DNA of 64,000 bases from Chondrus crispus (Eukaryota; Rhodophyta; Florideophyceae; Gigartinales; Gigartinaceae): NCBI RefSeq assembly GCF_000350225.1, contig NW_005179087.1, positions 111,821-175,820 on the forward strand. The letters are read 5' to 3'. This document shows, piece after piece, positions 22,995 through 34,607 of the stretch. The notes below the pieces were generated by a model. That model saw nothing but the letters and a program-made list of their open reading frames with translations, was not told the origin of the DNA and ran no database searches. Positions within the stretch are counted from its first letter, which is position 1. Every line of letters starts with the position of its first letter. A program made the position numbers and the translations under genes.

Positions 22995-23564
22995 TTCGAC
23001 GAATGGATGTACCCTTCGAGTATACAAGGTCTTCCGTTCCGGGATCCCAAGCCGTTAACCGATAGTCAACACAATGGCAAGCCCACCCGTATAAGAAGTT
23101 TGTAGCGATTACTCGGAAACGTTCTTGGTGCTTGTTCCCGGCGGAGTGGAACAAGCGTATTCTTCTTAAAAATGCCTTAGGGCGCTACCCCTATATGTCG
23201 GCCAGTGCGGGTCTTTCGACTGTGAACTAAATCAAACGTGCCACGAGTAAGCACAACAACTTTGCCTGTAGACGAACCAGGACTTTTGGTCACTACCGCG
23301 AACGGTCCCTGCAACTGAAATCGGCTTGTCCAAACTTGATACGGTACTGCCTCAGAGGGTCTCCCACAACACAAGAATGAAACTGCCTTCGTCGTACTCG
23401 TGTGATTTGTTCACAATCACTCCTTGGGTCACCCTCTTCCGTGCGAACTTAATCAAGGTACGCGACCTTATACACGTATAGTGAGAGGTTCAGTGTTTAG
23501 GCACGTATTCTCTTCACCCAGGGGACCGAAGTCGTACCTATAGGGCTAATACCGAGAGTGTTAC
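22995..23564 (-). other. CopB leader, gag-proximal part (host of the CopA insertion)
   Basis: Leader sequence that stops at GTTAC (23560-23564), where a CopA 5' LTR begins. The leader resumes at GTTACCCACACC on the far side (49659 onward), so about 26 kb of CopA DNA sits in this leader. Confidence 0.8.
23560..23564. repeat. Target-site duplication GTTAC (left copy)
   Basis: Left copy of the 5-bp duplication for the outer CopA element. The right copy is split by the later insertion: GTT is at 41775-41777, and a full GTTAC is read at 49659-49663. Confidence 0.7.
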
Positions 23565-24829
23565 TATTGAAAATGTGCGACCACATGCTGTTATCTGAAA
23601 TGGTCAAAATCGAGTGACACGTGTACATGACTGCACGGTCCGGGCGCTCTTACCCATATCACGACATGACACGTGTAAAGTCCCAGATTTTGGGGTTCCG
23701 GGGACGAAAGTGGCCTCTCGGAGGGTCATGCAAATTTGCATAGTTTTGCCAAGTGGAACCTTGGCCCGTAGCACTATAGACTACACAGGAAATACTGCAA
23801 TTCTATTGGCCCTCAGGTCTAATGCTGCAAATCTATTGGTCGAGCGTTGTCCACGTGTGCGTCATTGGCCTTGTGATGTACTTTAAATGGCCTGTATATG
23901 CCATAATTACGTTGTTTTGGGGGTTTCAAGTGGTTTGCCATGGTTGTAATGGGTAATTGCATGGGGCCCCCGGGCGGGACACATGTATGCCGTGTACACA
24001 TGTACACGTCGCCAGGTGGATTCGTGTACGTACACATGTACACGCATCCAGGTGTATGCACATGAGGGTTTACAGTTTTACAGTGTCAGACTGTTTGCGA
24101 TCCTGCGCGTGTCCGAGTACAGTACATGTGAATCAAAAGTACAACAAGTACTTCTCGCGAGAGGAATACAGTTGTGCGATTATTCTGTGTACGCGTCACG
24201 CTGTATGCGAGTCTTGCGTGAACACGCGCCGTTGCACTGTGCTCTCGTCATGGTGCGCCGATGGATGCAAGTTCATGACAGTACTCGTGTGATTTACATG
24301 TATTCTCATGTGAGTTGTGTAGAAAGTCTGGATGCACATTGTTATAACTTGCCATAATTATCTGACAGTGCTTGGCGAAATTAGTAAGGTGAGAAACAAG
24401 GATACGTATGGCGATTGTGATATGAAAGACGTTTGCGTTGTTGGAAATAGACAAGTGCCAAGTTGTTCGTTGCACAACAATGAAGTCTGGCATGACTGGA
24501 TGCAGATTAGTAAGGTGTGAAACAGTTGCATGCATAGGGCCATGGTTTACAGTCATTTGGAATGTGTAGAAATTGTTGTGAGCTAATAGTTACGAATCGA
24601 TTCGTAAGGTGGAAATCGAACAGTATGGTCGGGCCACAAGAGGACCGCGCTTGGTCGCGCATAGTAGAGTATGGTTTACTGGGAGTCGGAGTAGAGCGAT
24701 AGTGTAGCACTCGAAGTGTATAAGTATCGCAGGAAAACGGCTTCAAAGTAAACCTCGGCACCAACTCCTTCACTCACACACATCAACCTGCTCTCCTTTC
24801 TTTCCCTTGCCCCTCCGAACCTACCATTA
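23565..24829 (+). repeat. CopA 5' LTR (alpha)
   Basis: 1265 bp, TATTGAAAATG to CCATTA, followed by PBS. Confidence 0.9.
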
Positions 24830-24843
24830 GGTTATGGGCCCAG
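24830..24843 (+). other. Primer-binding site (half initiator tRNA-Met)
   Basis: GGTTATGGGCCCAG next to the LTR. Confidence 0.85.
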
Positions 24844-25202
24844 TCCCTCGCTGTTGTTTTACTGCATGAGTCTGTCGTTCTCGTTCCGTTGTTTCTGCCG
24901 TCGTTGTCGCTGTCGTTTTCGCTGCCGTTTCTCGTCGTTCTTTCCGCTGGTCTTCTCGCTGTCGTTGTCGCTCTCGTTCTTGCCGTCGTTCTTGGTTTTG
25001 GTTTTCGCTGCTGCTGTCGTTCTTGCTCTCTTGTGTGAATTGGTTTTGGTCATCGCCCCCGCTGTCTTCGTTGTCTTCGTTCTTGGTTTGGCCTTTGTTC
25101 TTGCTGTGGTTCTTGCTGCTGTCTCTGTCTTTGGTCTTGGTCTTCGTTTTCGCTGCCGCTACCGCCGTCGTCGTCAATCTCGCATTTGGTTTTTCTTCGT
25201 TC
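24844..25202 (+). other. CopA leader fragment (alpha)
   Basis: TCGTTC-rich leader, broken at CTTCGTTC, a few bases before the exon-1 ATG of the accessory gene, where another LTR starts. The zinc-finger gene of this element is therefore displaced or lost. Confidence 0.8.
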
Positions 25203-26466
25203 TATTGAAAATGTGCGACCACATGCTGTTATCTGAAAAGGTCAAAATCGAGTGACACGTGTACATGACTGCACGGTCCGGGCGCTCTTACCCATATCAC
25301 GACATGACACGTGTAAAATCCCAGATTTTGGGGTTCCGGGGACGAAAGTGGCCTCTCGGAGGGTCATGCAAATTTGCATAGTTTTGCCAAGTGGAACCTT
25401 GGCCCGTAGCACTATAGACTACACAGGAAATACTGCAATTCTATTGGCCCTCAGGTCTAATGCTGCAAATCTATTGGTCGAGCGTTGTCCACGTGTGCGT
25501 CATTGGCCTTGTGATGTACTTTAAATGGCCTGTATATGCCATAATTACGTTGTTTTGGGGGTTTCAAGTGGTTTGCCATGGTTGTAATGGGTAATTGCAT
25601 GGGGCCCCCGGGCGGGACACATGTATGCCGTGTACACATGTACACGTCGCCAGGTGGATTCGTGTACGTACACATGTACACGCATCCAGGTGTATGCACA
25701 TGAGGGTTTACAGTTTTACAGTGTCAGACTGTTTGCGATCCTGCGCGTGTCCGAGTACAGTACATGTGAATCAAAAGTACAACAAGTACTTCTCGCGAGA
25801 GGAATACAGTTGTGCGATTATTCTGTGTACGCGTCACGCTGTATGCGAGTCTTGCGTGAACACGCGCCGTTGCACTGTGCTCTCGTCATGGTGCGCCGAT
25901 GGATGCAAGTTCATGACAGTACTCGTGTGATTTACATGTATTCTCATGTGAGTTGTGTAGAAAGTCTGGATGCACATTGTTATAACTTGCCATAATTATC
26001 TGACAGTGCTTGGCGAAATTAGTAAGGTGAGAAACAAGGATACGTATGGCGATTGTGATATGAAAGACGTTTGCGTTGTTGGAAATAGACAAGTGCCAAG
26101 TTGTTCGTTGCACAACAATGAAGTCTGGCATGACTGGATGCAGATTAGTAAGGTGTGAAACAGTTGCATGCATAGGGCCATGGTTTACAGTCATTTGGAA
26201 TGTGTAGAAATAGTTGTGAGCTAATAGTTACGAATCGATTCGTAAGGTGGAAATCGAACAGTATGGTCGGGCCACAAGAGGACCGCGCTTGGTCGCGCAT
26301 AGTAGAGTATGGTTTACTGGGAGTCGGAGTAGAGCGATAGTGTAGCACTCGAAGTGTATAAGTATCGCAGGAAAACGGCTTCAAAGTAAACCTCGGCACC
26401 AACTCCTTCACTCACACACATCAACCTGCCTTCCTTCTTTCCCTTGCCCCTCCGAACCTACCATTA
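25203..26466 (+). repeat. CopA 5' LTR (gamma)
   Basis: A 1264-bp LTR inserted in the leader of alpha. Its PBS follows directly. Confidence 0.9.
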
Positions 26467-26480
26467 GGTTATGGGCCCAG
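26467..26480 (+). other. Primer-binding site (half initiator tRNA-Met)
   Basis: GGTTATGGGCCCAG next to the LTR. Confidence 0.85.
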
Positions 26481-26843
26481 TCCCTCGCTGTCGTTTCACT
26501 GCATGAGTCTGTCGTTCTCGTTCCGTTGTTTCTGCCGTCGTTGTCACTGTCGTTTTCGCTGCCGTTTCTCGTCGTTCTTTCCGCTGGTCTTCTCGCTGTC
26601 GTTGTCGCTCTCGTTCTTGGCGTCGTTCTTGGTTTTGGTTTTCGCTGCTGCTGTCGTTCTTGCTCTCTTGTGTGAATTGGTTTTGGTCATCGCCCCCGCT
26701 GTCTTCGTTGTCTTCGTTCTTGGTTTGGCTTTTGTTCTTGCTGTGGTTCTTGCTGCTGTCTCTGTCTTTGGTCTTCGTCTTCGTTTCCGCTCCCGCTACC
26801 GCCGTCGTCGTCAATCTCGCATTTGGTTTTTCTTCGTTCTCTC

Positions 26844-27515
26844 ATGCAAAGTAAGTTTTGAGTTTCTTTCCATTTCCTACACATCTAAGTGATTGTCTTT
26901 GCACGTTTTAGTGGTTCTTAAGAGCAATAATTCCAAAATCTGTTACTGACAGTTATCTTCATATTCCTTATTGTGAATACCTGTTTTTACGGGGTTGTGT
27001 TAGATCTGGAATTAGTACCGGTGCGCTCTGCGCCTGGGAAGCTGGTCACCGGTCGAACGGTTCGGACATCGGAGGTCGTATCCGTTGAGGTGCTTGAGCC
27101 TGAGGATCAACCTTCACCTCGGCTCGCGCTTCCGGGTCCGTCCTCGAGTTGCCCACCATATAGGATTCCTCGTATTCCGCGCTCTGTTCCCGCACCAATA
27201 AAGAGAACTACGCATCGACTTTCTGCTCGGAAAGCGGCTGTTCTCGCGGATAAACAGTTTAAGCGTGAGCGCAAGAGGAATCGTAAGGTGTGCCCGCGGT
27301 ATAAGCGGTATTGTAAAGTGTGCGGCGTTAGTGGCAATAGTGCGAAGGCCTTTTACGACCACATTCAGTCTAGGTCTCATCGCATTCAAGTTGCCAACGC
27401 TAAGGAGACTCCGCGTTGCATCCCTTGCAATCGCGTCTTTGAGTCGCACGGGCACCTGAAGTGCCACGAGAACGGTGCCGCACACTTAAAGGTAGTTTGT
27501 GAACAGAATAGTTAG
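26844..27515 (+). CDS. CopA accessory two-finger C2H2 protein (spliced)
   Basis: Exon 1 26844-26850, intron 26851-27003 (153 nt), exon 2 27004-27515. All eight cysteine/histidine ligands are present (second finger ends GAAHLKV). The basic KRERKRNRK segment precedes finger 1. The N-terminal half is Pro/Arg/Ser-rich and probably disordered. No internal ATG exists in exon 2. An AATAAA at 27528-27533 lies 12 nt after the stop and could end a short spliced message that encodes only this protein. Confidence 0.65.
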
Positions 27516-27687
27516 GGATTTCATCCAAATAAATTCACATATCTGTTCGCAAATTTCTCCTAGTGCAACTTCATAGTAATCATATCGAACTTCTTAGACG
27601 GGTGGGCTTGCCATTGTGTTGACTATCGGTTAACGGCTTGGGATCCCTGAACGGATTTTCGAATACTTGAAGTTTATTTGCACTAAA
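27516..27687 (+). other. CopA leader between zinc-finger ORF and gag
   Basis: Contains AATAAA at 27528-27533, a CTTCTTAG that could serve as an alternative splice acceptor, and the ~48-nt block common to CopA and CopB before gag. Confidence 0.55.
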
Positions 27688-28990
27688 ATGGAAGATCAAG
27701 GAGGAGGAGGATCCATCAGAATCGACAAACTGACGGACTCCAACTTCTACGTGTGGAAGCAGAAAATACAACTTCTGCCTGCTCTACGTGATGTTGACCA
27801 ATACATCGTTGAGGGAAGAGTTCCAAGTGAGGAACGCGCGGAAGAGCGTAAGAAGTGGATCAGAGGTGACAGTAAAGCTAAAGCACTGATTGGTCTCTCC
27901 CTATCAGATGAGCATCTTGAGCATGTACGTGATGTTGATACTGCTCATGAGATGTGGGAAGCTATTGTCAACGTGTTTGAGAGGCACACTTTGCTGAACA
28001 AACTAGCTGCACGTCGTGAGTTCTACACTGTGAAGATGCTTTCCGGTGAAAAGGTGCTTGCATACATCAATCGTGTCAAGCAGCTGGCAGCCATCCTCAA
28101 GTCAATGAGCGTAAACATCGATGACAAGGAGATGGCCATGGCAGTGCTCAACGGTCTGCCCGCCCGTTTCGAGGCTCTCATCGTTGCACTTGATGCTCTC
28201 GGTAATGAGGAAAAGATATTCAGTTTGGACTTTGTGAAAAGTCGTCTGCTGCAGGAAGAGCAACGAGCAAACATGAAGTCTAGCTCCTCACAGACATCGG
28301 CTCTGGTTAATCGTGCCCCGAACAATCGGGACATAAACGATTACAAATGCACGAACTGCGGTCATACAGGCCATACGGCAACCCGCTGCTGGGGAAAGGA
28401 TTTGAATGGGCGTCGCCCGGCTCCTCCTAGCACATATAAACCGCGTATGTCTCAGCGGAAACAATCTGCATTTGTCACACAGAAACCTGATCCCGACATG
28501 GTTGTAAACAGCGTCGACTTCACATGTCTGATGTCCAAAGCTTCGCACACGAACGATATGGAGATGTCCCCTTCGTGGCTCGTAGATTCAGCTTGTACAG
28601 CTCATATTACATATGACCGATCTTTGTTTGCAACGTATGAGCCACTTGAATCCGCCTCTGTTCAGATGGGAACCAAGGCTAGTGCAAAGGTTGCCGGCCG
28701 TGGTGACGTTCACTTGAAGTTAAATGTGAATGGCCGCATCGAACCGTGCAAGTTGACAGATGTATTGCACGTTCCGGACTTTGCGTTCTCTCTGCTCTCT
28801 GTCAGTCGAATGACTGAACTTGGACTGAAAGTTGGGTTCGAAAATGGAAAATGCATGATCAGACGAGGCTCAACTGTAGTGGCGACTGCGACATTGGTTG
28901 GAGAACTTTACGTTCTCGACATCGTCAGTGACATCGGATCTGCACATGCTGCCACCCTGCAAACGTGGCATGAGCGCTTTGCACATGTGC
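27688..28990 (+). pseudogene. CopA gag-protease fragment (gamma)
   Basis: Open from ATG 27688 through Gag, CCHC knuckle, protease motif WLVDSACTAH and the start of integrase (WHERFAHV). It is cut at 28990. No internal stop or shift was seen, so the loss is purely by truncation. Confidence 0.85.
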
Positions 28991-29042
28991 CTTTCCCTTC
29001 TCTTTCCTCACTCTTCGCTTTCCTCACTCAATACGTTAACAC
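28991..29042. other. 52-bp filler of unknown origin
   Basis: Pyrimidine-rich on the + strand (CTTTCCC, CTCTTTCCTC) and ending AATACGTTAACAC. It matches neither CopA integrase nor any LTR. It lies between truncated gamma and the inverted LTR. Confidence 0.5.
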
Positions 29043-30305
29043 TAATGGTAGGTTCGGAGGGGCAAGGGAAAGAAGGAAGGCAGGTTGATGTGTGTGAGTA
29101 AAGGAGTTGGTGCCGAGGTTTACTTTGAAGCCGTTTTCCTGCGATACTTATACACTTCGAGTGCTACACTATCGCTCTACTCCGACTCCCAGTAAACCAT
29201 ACTCTACTATGCGCGACCAAGCGCGGTCCTCTTGTGGCCCGACCATACTGTTCGATTTCCACCTTACGAATCGATTCGTAACTATTAGCTCACAACTATT
29301 TCTACACATTCCAAATGACTGTAAACCATGGCCCTATGCATGCAACTGTTTCACACCTTACTAATCTGCATCCAGTCATGCCAGACTTCATTGTTGTGCA
29401 ACGAACAACTTGGCACTTGTCTATTTCCAACAACGCAAACGTCTTTCATATCACAATCGCCATACGTATCCTTGTTTCTCACCTTACTAATTTCGCCAAG
29501 CACTGTCAGATAATTATGGCAAGTTATCCAGACTTTCTACACAACTCACATGAGAATACATGTAAATCACACGAGTACTGTCATGAACTTGCATCCAACG
29601 GCGCACCAACGGCGCACCATGACGAGAGCACAGTGCAACGGCGCGTGCTCACGCAAGACTCGCATACAGCGTGACGCGTACACAAAATAATCGCACAACT
29701 GTATTCCTCTCGCGAGAAGTACTTGTTGTACTTTTGATTCACATGTACTGTACTCGGACACGCGCAGGATCGCAAACAGTCTGACACTGTAAAACTGTAA
29801 ACCCTCATGTGCATACACCTGGATGCGTGTACATGTGTACGTACACGAATCCACCTGGCGACGTGTACATGTGTACACGGCATACATGTGTCCCGCCCGG
29901 GGGCCCCATGCAATTACCCATTACAACCATGGCAAACCACTTGAAACCCCCAAAACAACGTAATTATGGCATATACAGGCCATTTAAAGTACATCACAAG
30001 GCCAATGACGCACACGTGGACAACGCTCGACCAATAGATTTGCAGCATTAGACCTGAGGGCCAATAGAATTGCAGTATTTCCTGTGTAGTCTATAGTGCT
30101 ACGGGCCAAGGTTCCACTTGGCAAAACTATGCAAATTTGCATGACCCTCCGAGAGGCCACTTTCGTCCCCGGAACCCCAAAATCTGGGATTTTACACGTG
30201 TCATGTCGTGATATGGGTAAGAGCGCCCGGACCGTGCAGCCATGTACACGTGTTACTCGATTTTGACCTTTTCAGATAACAGCATGTGGTCGCACATTTT
30301 CAATA
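29043..30305 (-). repeat. CopA LTR (3' LTR)
   Basis: 1263 bp on the reverse strand, from TATTGAAAATG at 30305 to CCATTA at 29043. It has a small deletion in the ATAACAATGTGCATCC region and an 11-bp duplication near 29598-29620 relative to its relatives. Confidence 0.9.
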
Positions 30306-30316
30306 CCTCCCCTCGA
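30306..30316 (-). promoter_or_regulatory. Polypurine tract
   Basis: Reverse-strand GAGGGGAGG between the pol stop and the LTR. Confidence 0.75.
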
Positions 30317-33300
30317 TCACATGCTTTGGGCAGCTTTGCACTCGGAAAGCCCAACCATGCCCACGAACTTTTCAAACAGCACGCGACCAAGTGGTTTGGT
30401 CAGCATATCGGCTGGCATTTCTGTTGTCGGACAATGGTACAATGTGACCAGTTTTCGCTGCACCGCATCTCGAACAAAATGATACGTAATATCAATGTGC
30501 TTGTTGCGGCGATTTGTAGATTCGTTCTGAGCAAACGCAATCGTACCAGCGTTGTCACATCCAACGCGAATTGTTGGATCCGAATTCGCACCAAGTACAT
30601 CAGCATGGAAGCGTCGAAGCCACGCGGCCTCTTTGCATGCTTCACTGAGTGCGATGTATTCTGCCTCACAAGTAGACTTTGCAACTACTGTTTGTTTCCG
30701 GGAAGCCCAACTGATAGGCCCATCACAAAGCTTGAACACGTACCCACTCGTTGATTTTCGTGATTCAAGGCATCCACCCCAATCTGCGTCGCTATACCCA
30801 TGAAGTTCCGTACCAAGATCATCTTTACCAAACACTATTCCAAGATGCTGGGACCCACGCAAGTATCTCAAAACACGTTTCACACCTGTCCAATGCGAAT
30901 CGTGAGGGTTGGCACAGTGTTGAGATAACTTTCCAATGGCAAACGCAATATCGGGGCGGGTCCCGACCATTAGGAACATTAGACATCCAATGGCCTGACG
31001 GTATGGTTCAAAGCATGGGTTGTCATCAGTGCCAGTTTCGGCCACTTGCATTGTGACATGTCGAGACTGTTCCATCGGAGTAACGCAAGGATTGCATGCC
31101 GACATTTTGAACCGTTTCAGTACTGCTTGGGCATACTTCGACTGCGTGACGGTCAGGACGTGTTTAGAACGTATACGGTCGATCTCTAGACCAATACAAG
31201 TCTTCGCCTCGCCAAGGTCTTTCATATCGAATCGTTTGTTGAGTTCATTTTTCATCCATAGTATGGCCTCCAAGTCACTTCCAGCTAGCAACAGATCGTC
31301 CACGTACAACGCGATAATCATGATGACATTGCCTTGACGTCGAATGTAGAGACATGGGTCGCTGCGTGTAGTGTTGAAACCAAGTTCAGTGATCAGAAAC
31401 TCATCGATCTTACTATGCCATTGGCGATGGGCTTGCTTAAGACCATAGATTGCTTTCAAAAGTTTACACACCGAATCAGGTTTGACTTTGTCGATGCATC
31501 CTTCAGGTTGCTCCATGTAGATTTCTTCGTGAAGTTCACCGTTGAGGAAGGCAGTCACCACGTCCATCTGATGCAGCTCAAGGTCAAAGTGCGCAACCAG
31601 TGCCAGCAGCAGACGGATAGTTGTGAACTTGATGACAGGGGCGAAAGTTTCAGTGTAATCGATACCTTCTACTTGTTGAAAGCCTCGTGCCACAAGACGT
31701 CCCTTTGCAGTTTCGACCAATTTTCCGGACTCGTCAGGAAGTTGCTTCACTCCGAAAACCCACCTGGACGTCAGGACGTTTGATGCTTGAGATCTTGGAA
31801 CAAGTGTCCATGTTTTGTTTTTGTGTTGTGAAGCAAGTTCTTTGTCGATGCCCTTCTGCCAGAAGCGAGCTTTTGGAGAATCCATAGCTTGCTTGTACGA
31901 GTTTGGGATTTCCGTTATCACATGGGCGTGGCTAAGGAGTCCAGCAGTCACCAAAGCTGCTGCCCACCACGCCCCAGGCGTTTTGCGAACGCGAGTGGAC
32001 CGACGGAGATTAGTTGGCGGATCAATAGTTTCTTCCTCAACTACGTGTTGGTCAACTGTTTCGGTGGTTTCGTCCTCCCCTGCAGTTGGGGAGGAGTTGG
32101 AGGATTCATCAGAGTCTTCTTGTTCATCCGGCGATGATGCTTCTGATGCCACTGCATCATTTTCTGCAACTTCCTCATCGATGTTCAAGTTGATTGTGTC
32201 ATCATCAGTTGTAGCCTCCTCGTTTGTATCCATTGGTTCACCAGATTTGCCTCCCGTGGACTCGTCAAAAGTAACATCTCTGGATACGATCACTTTGTGC
32301 AAATCACCATCCCACAACTTGTAAGCTTTCGTATTTTCAGCATACCCCAGAAACATTGCCTCCTTTGCACGGGCGTCAAGTTTCTGGATGTTGTGTTTTG
32401 GTAATGTATACCAACACTTTGAACCGAAAACACGCAAATGACCAACATTTGGCACAGATTTCATCCATAAGTGGTATGGGGTCATCTTTGGGGGAATGGC
32501 ACGTGACGTGACTCGATTTCGAACGTACACTGCATTGGCAAGTGCTTCTGCCCAGAATCCCTTTGTAACTTTCTTGTGCGCTAGCATGGAGCGCACCAAG
32601 TTTACCAAAGTTCTGTTCAGTCGTTCGGCGACGCCATTTTGCTCCGGTGTGTACGCGGTCGTCATTTGATGCTGAGTACCATTTGCAATCAGAAAAGACT
32701 TAAACTCCGTGGACAGATACTCACCACCTCGATCGGTGCGAAGCACTTTGATCTTGCGACCAGTGTGAGTCTGAGCAAGTTGTGCAAACATTTTGTATCG
32801 TTCAAATGCTTCTGATTTATGGTGCATAGGGTACACTACTGACCAGTTCGAGTGATCATCTATGAAGGTAATGAAGTACTTGGCACCACCAATGGACTGC
32901 ACCTCTAAGGGGCCACAAACATCAGAGTGAACTAAGTCTAGACAGAAGTATGCCCGCCTCGAGGACCGCTCTTTTGGGATCACAGATCGAGTGGCTTTGC
33001 CGTAGACGCACGCAGAACATTTTTCAGAGATGCAATCATTGTCAGTATTGTTGATTTTGTTAGCCTCATTACCAAGTAGTTTGACTCCACTTACCACATT
33101 GTCACGAATCATCGAAGCAATACCTTGAGAATGCACATGTGCAAAGCGCTCATGCCACGTTTGCAGGGTGGCAGCATGTGCAGATCCGATGTCACTGACG
33201 ATGTCGAGAACGTAAAGTTCTCCAACCAATGTCGCAGTCGCCACTACAGTTGAGCCTCGTCTGATCATGCATTTTCCATTTTCGAACCCAACTTTTAGTC

Positions 33301-34435
33301 CAAGTTCAGTCATTCGACTGACAGAGAGCAGAGAGAACGCAAAGTCCGGAACGTGCAATACATCCGTCAACTTGCACGGTTCGATGCGGCCATTCACATT
33401 TAACTTCAAGTGAACGTCACCACGGCCGGCAACCTTTGCACTAGCCTTGGTTCCCATCTGAACAGAGGCGGATTCAAGTGGCTCATACGTTGCAAACAAA
33501 GATCGGTCATATGTAATATGAGCTGTACAAGCTGAATCTACGAGCCACGAAGGGGACATCTCCATATCGTTCGTGTGCGAAGCTTTCGACATCAGACATG
33601 TGAAGTCGACGCTGTTTACAACCATGTCGGGATCAGGTTTCTGTGTGACAAATGCAGATTGTTTCCGCTGAGACATACGCGGTTTATATCCGCTAGGAGG
33701 AGCTGGGCGACGCCCATTCAAATCCTTTCCCCAGCAGCGGGTTGCCGTATGGCCTGTATGACCGCAGTTCGTGCATTTGTAATCGTTTATGTCCCGATTG
33801 TTCGGGGCACGATTAACCAGAGCCGATGTCTGTGAGGAGCTAGACTTCATGTTTGCTCGTTGCTCTTCCTGCAGCAGACGACTTTTCACAAAGTCCAAAC
33901 TGAATATCTTTTCCTCATTACCGAGAGCATCAAGTGCAACGATTAGAGCCTCGAAACGGGCAGGCAGACCGTTGAGCACTGCCATGGCCATCTCCTTGTC
34001 ATCGATGTTTACGCTCATTGACTTGAGGATGGCTGCCAGCTGCTTGACACGATTGATGTATGCAAGCACCTTTTCACCGGAAAGCATCTTCACAGTGTAG
34101 AACTCACGACGTGCAGCTAGTTTGTTCAGCAAAGTGTGCCTCTCAAACACGTTGACAATAGCTTCCCACATCTCATGAGCAGTATCAACATCACGTACAT
34201 GCTCAAGATGCTCATCTGATAGGGAGAGACCAATCAGTGCTTTAGCTTTACTGTCACCTCTGATCCACTTCTTACGCTCTTCCGCGCGTTCCTCACTTGG
34301 AACTCTTCCCTCAACGATGTATTGGTCAACATCACGTAGAGCAAGCAGAAGTTGTATTTTCTGCTTCCACACGTAGAAGTTGGAGTCCGTCAGTTTGTCG
34401 ATTCTGATGGATCCTCCTCCTCCTTGATCTTCCAT
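30317..34435 (-). CDS. gag-pol: CopA Gag-Pol polyprotein, intact
   Basis: 1372 residues in one frame from ATG 34435 (MEDQGGGG). The upstream TTG extension is rejected. By comparison with the plus-strand copy: Gag about 1-215, CCHC knuckle 221-234, protease Asp at 300 in WLVDSAC, integrase with its HHCC region about 428-470 and D505-D568-E604 (D,D35E), RT with YVDD at 1044-1047, RNase H about 1225-1372 (YSDADWGG, CEAEYIAL, RRNKHIDI). Single-frame gag-pol is usual for Copia. The conserved protease D-S-A in place of D-S/T-G is odd but occurs in every CopA copy. The product would package and reverse-transcribe the element RNA in cytoplasmic particles and integrate the DNA. Confidence 0.9.
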   Translation of the reverse strand: MEDQGGGGSIRIDKLTDSNFYVWKQKIQLLLALRDVDQYIVEGRVPSEERAEERKKWIRGDSKAKALIGLSLSDEHLEHVRDVDTAHEMWEAIVNVFERHTLLNKLAARREFYTVKMLSGEKVLAYINRVKQLAAILKSMSVNIDDKEMAMAVLNGLPARFEALIVALDALGNEEKIFSLDFVKSRLLQEEQRANMKSSSSQTSALVNRAPNNRDINDYKCTNCGHTGHTATRCWGKDLNGRRPAPPSGYKPRMSQRKQSAFVTQKPDPDMVVNSVDFTCLMSKASHTNDMEMSPSWLVDSACTAHITYDRSLFATYEPLESASVQMGTKASAKVAGRGDVHLKLNVNGRIEPCKLTDVLHVPDFAFSLLSVSRMTELGLKVGFENGKCMIRRGSTVVATATLVGELYVLDIVSDIGSAHAATLQTWHERFAHVHSQGIASMIRDNVVSGVKLLGNEANKINNTDNDCISEKCSACVYGKATRSVIPKERSSRRAYFCLDLVHSDVCGPLEVQSIGGAKYFITFIDDHSNWSVVYPMHHKSEAFERYKMFAQLAQTHTGRKIKVLRTDRGGEYLSTEFKSFLIANGTQHQMTTAYTPEQNGVAERLNRTLVNLVRSMLAHKKVTKGFWAEALANAVYVRNRVTSRAIPPKMTPYHLWMKSVPNVGHLRVFGSKCWYTLPKHNIQKLDARAKEAMFLGYAENTKAYKLWDGDLHKVIVSRDVTFDESTGGKSGEPMDTNEEATTDDDTINLNIDEEVAENDAVASEASSPDEQEDSDESSNSSPTAGEDETTETVDQHVVEEETIDPPTNLRRSTRVRKTPGAWWAAALVTAGLLSHAHVITEIPNSYKQAMDSPKARFWQKGIDKELASQHKNKTWTLVPRSQASNVLTSRWVFGVKQLPDESGKLVETAKGRLVARGFQQVEGIDYTETFAPVIKFTTIRLLLALVAHFDLELHQMDVVTAFLNGELHEEIYMEQPEGCIDKVKPDSVCKLLKAIYGLKQAHRQWHSKIDEFLITELGFNTTRSDPCLYIRRQGNVIMIIALYVDDLLLAGSDLEAILWMKNELNKRFDMKDLGEAKTCIGLEIDRIRSKHVLTVTQSKYAQAVLKRFKMSACNPCVTPMEQSRHVTMQVAETGTDDNPCFEPYRQAIGCLMFLMVGTRPDIAFAIGKLSQHCANPHDSHWTGVKRVLRYLRGSQHLGIVFGKDDLGTELHGYSDADWGGCLESRKSTSGYVFKLCDGPISWASRKQTVVAKSTCEAEYIALSEACKEAAWLRRFHADVLGANSDPTIRVGCDNAGTIAFAQNESTNRRNKHIDITYHFVRDAVQRKLVTLYHCPTTEMPADMLTKPLGRVLFEKFVGMVGLSECKAAQSM

Positions 34436-34607
34436 TTTAGTGCAAATAAACTTCAAGTATTTGAAAATCCGTTCAGGGATCCCAAGCCGTTAACCGATAG
34501 TCAACACAATGGCAAGCCCACCCGTCTAAGAAGTTCGATATGATTACTATGAAGTTGCACTAGGAGAAATTTGCGAACAGATATGTGAATTTATTTGGAT
34601 GAAATCC

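Noticed and set aside
23177-23374. 65-codon frame in one CopB leader (ends TRGTFDLVHSRKTRTGRHIGVAP)
   Set aside because: Open only in this copy because of a 1-nt difference (GTTGTTGTG against GTGTTGTG). The other CopB leaders interrupt it, so a second accessory gene in CopB is not supported.
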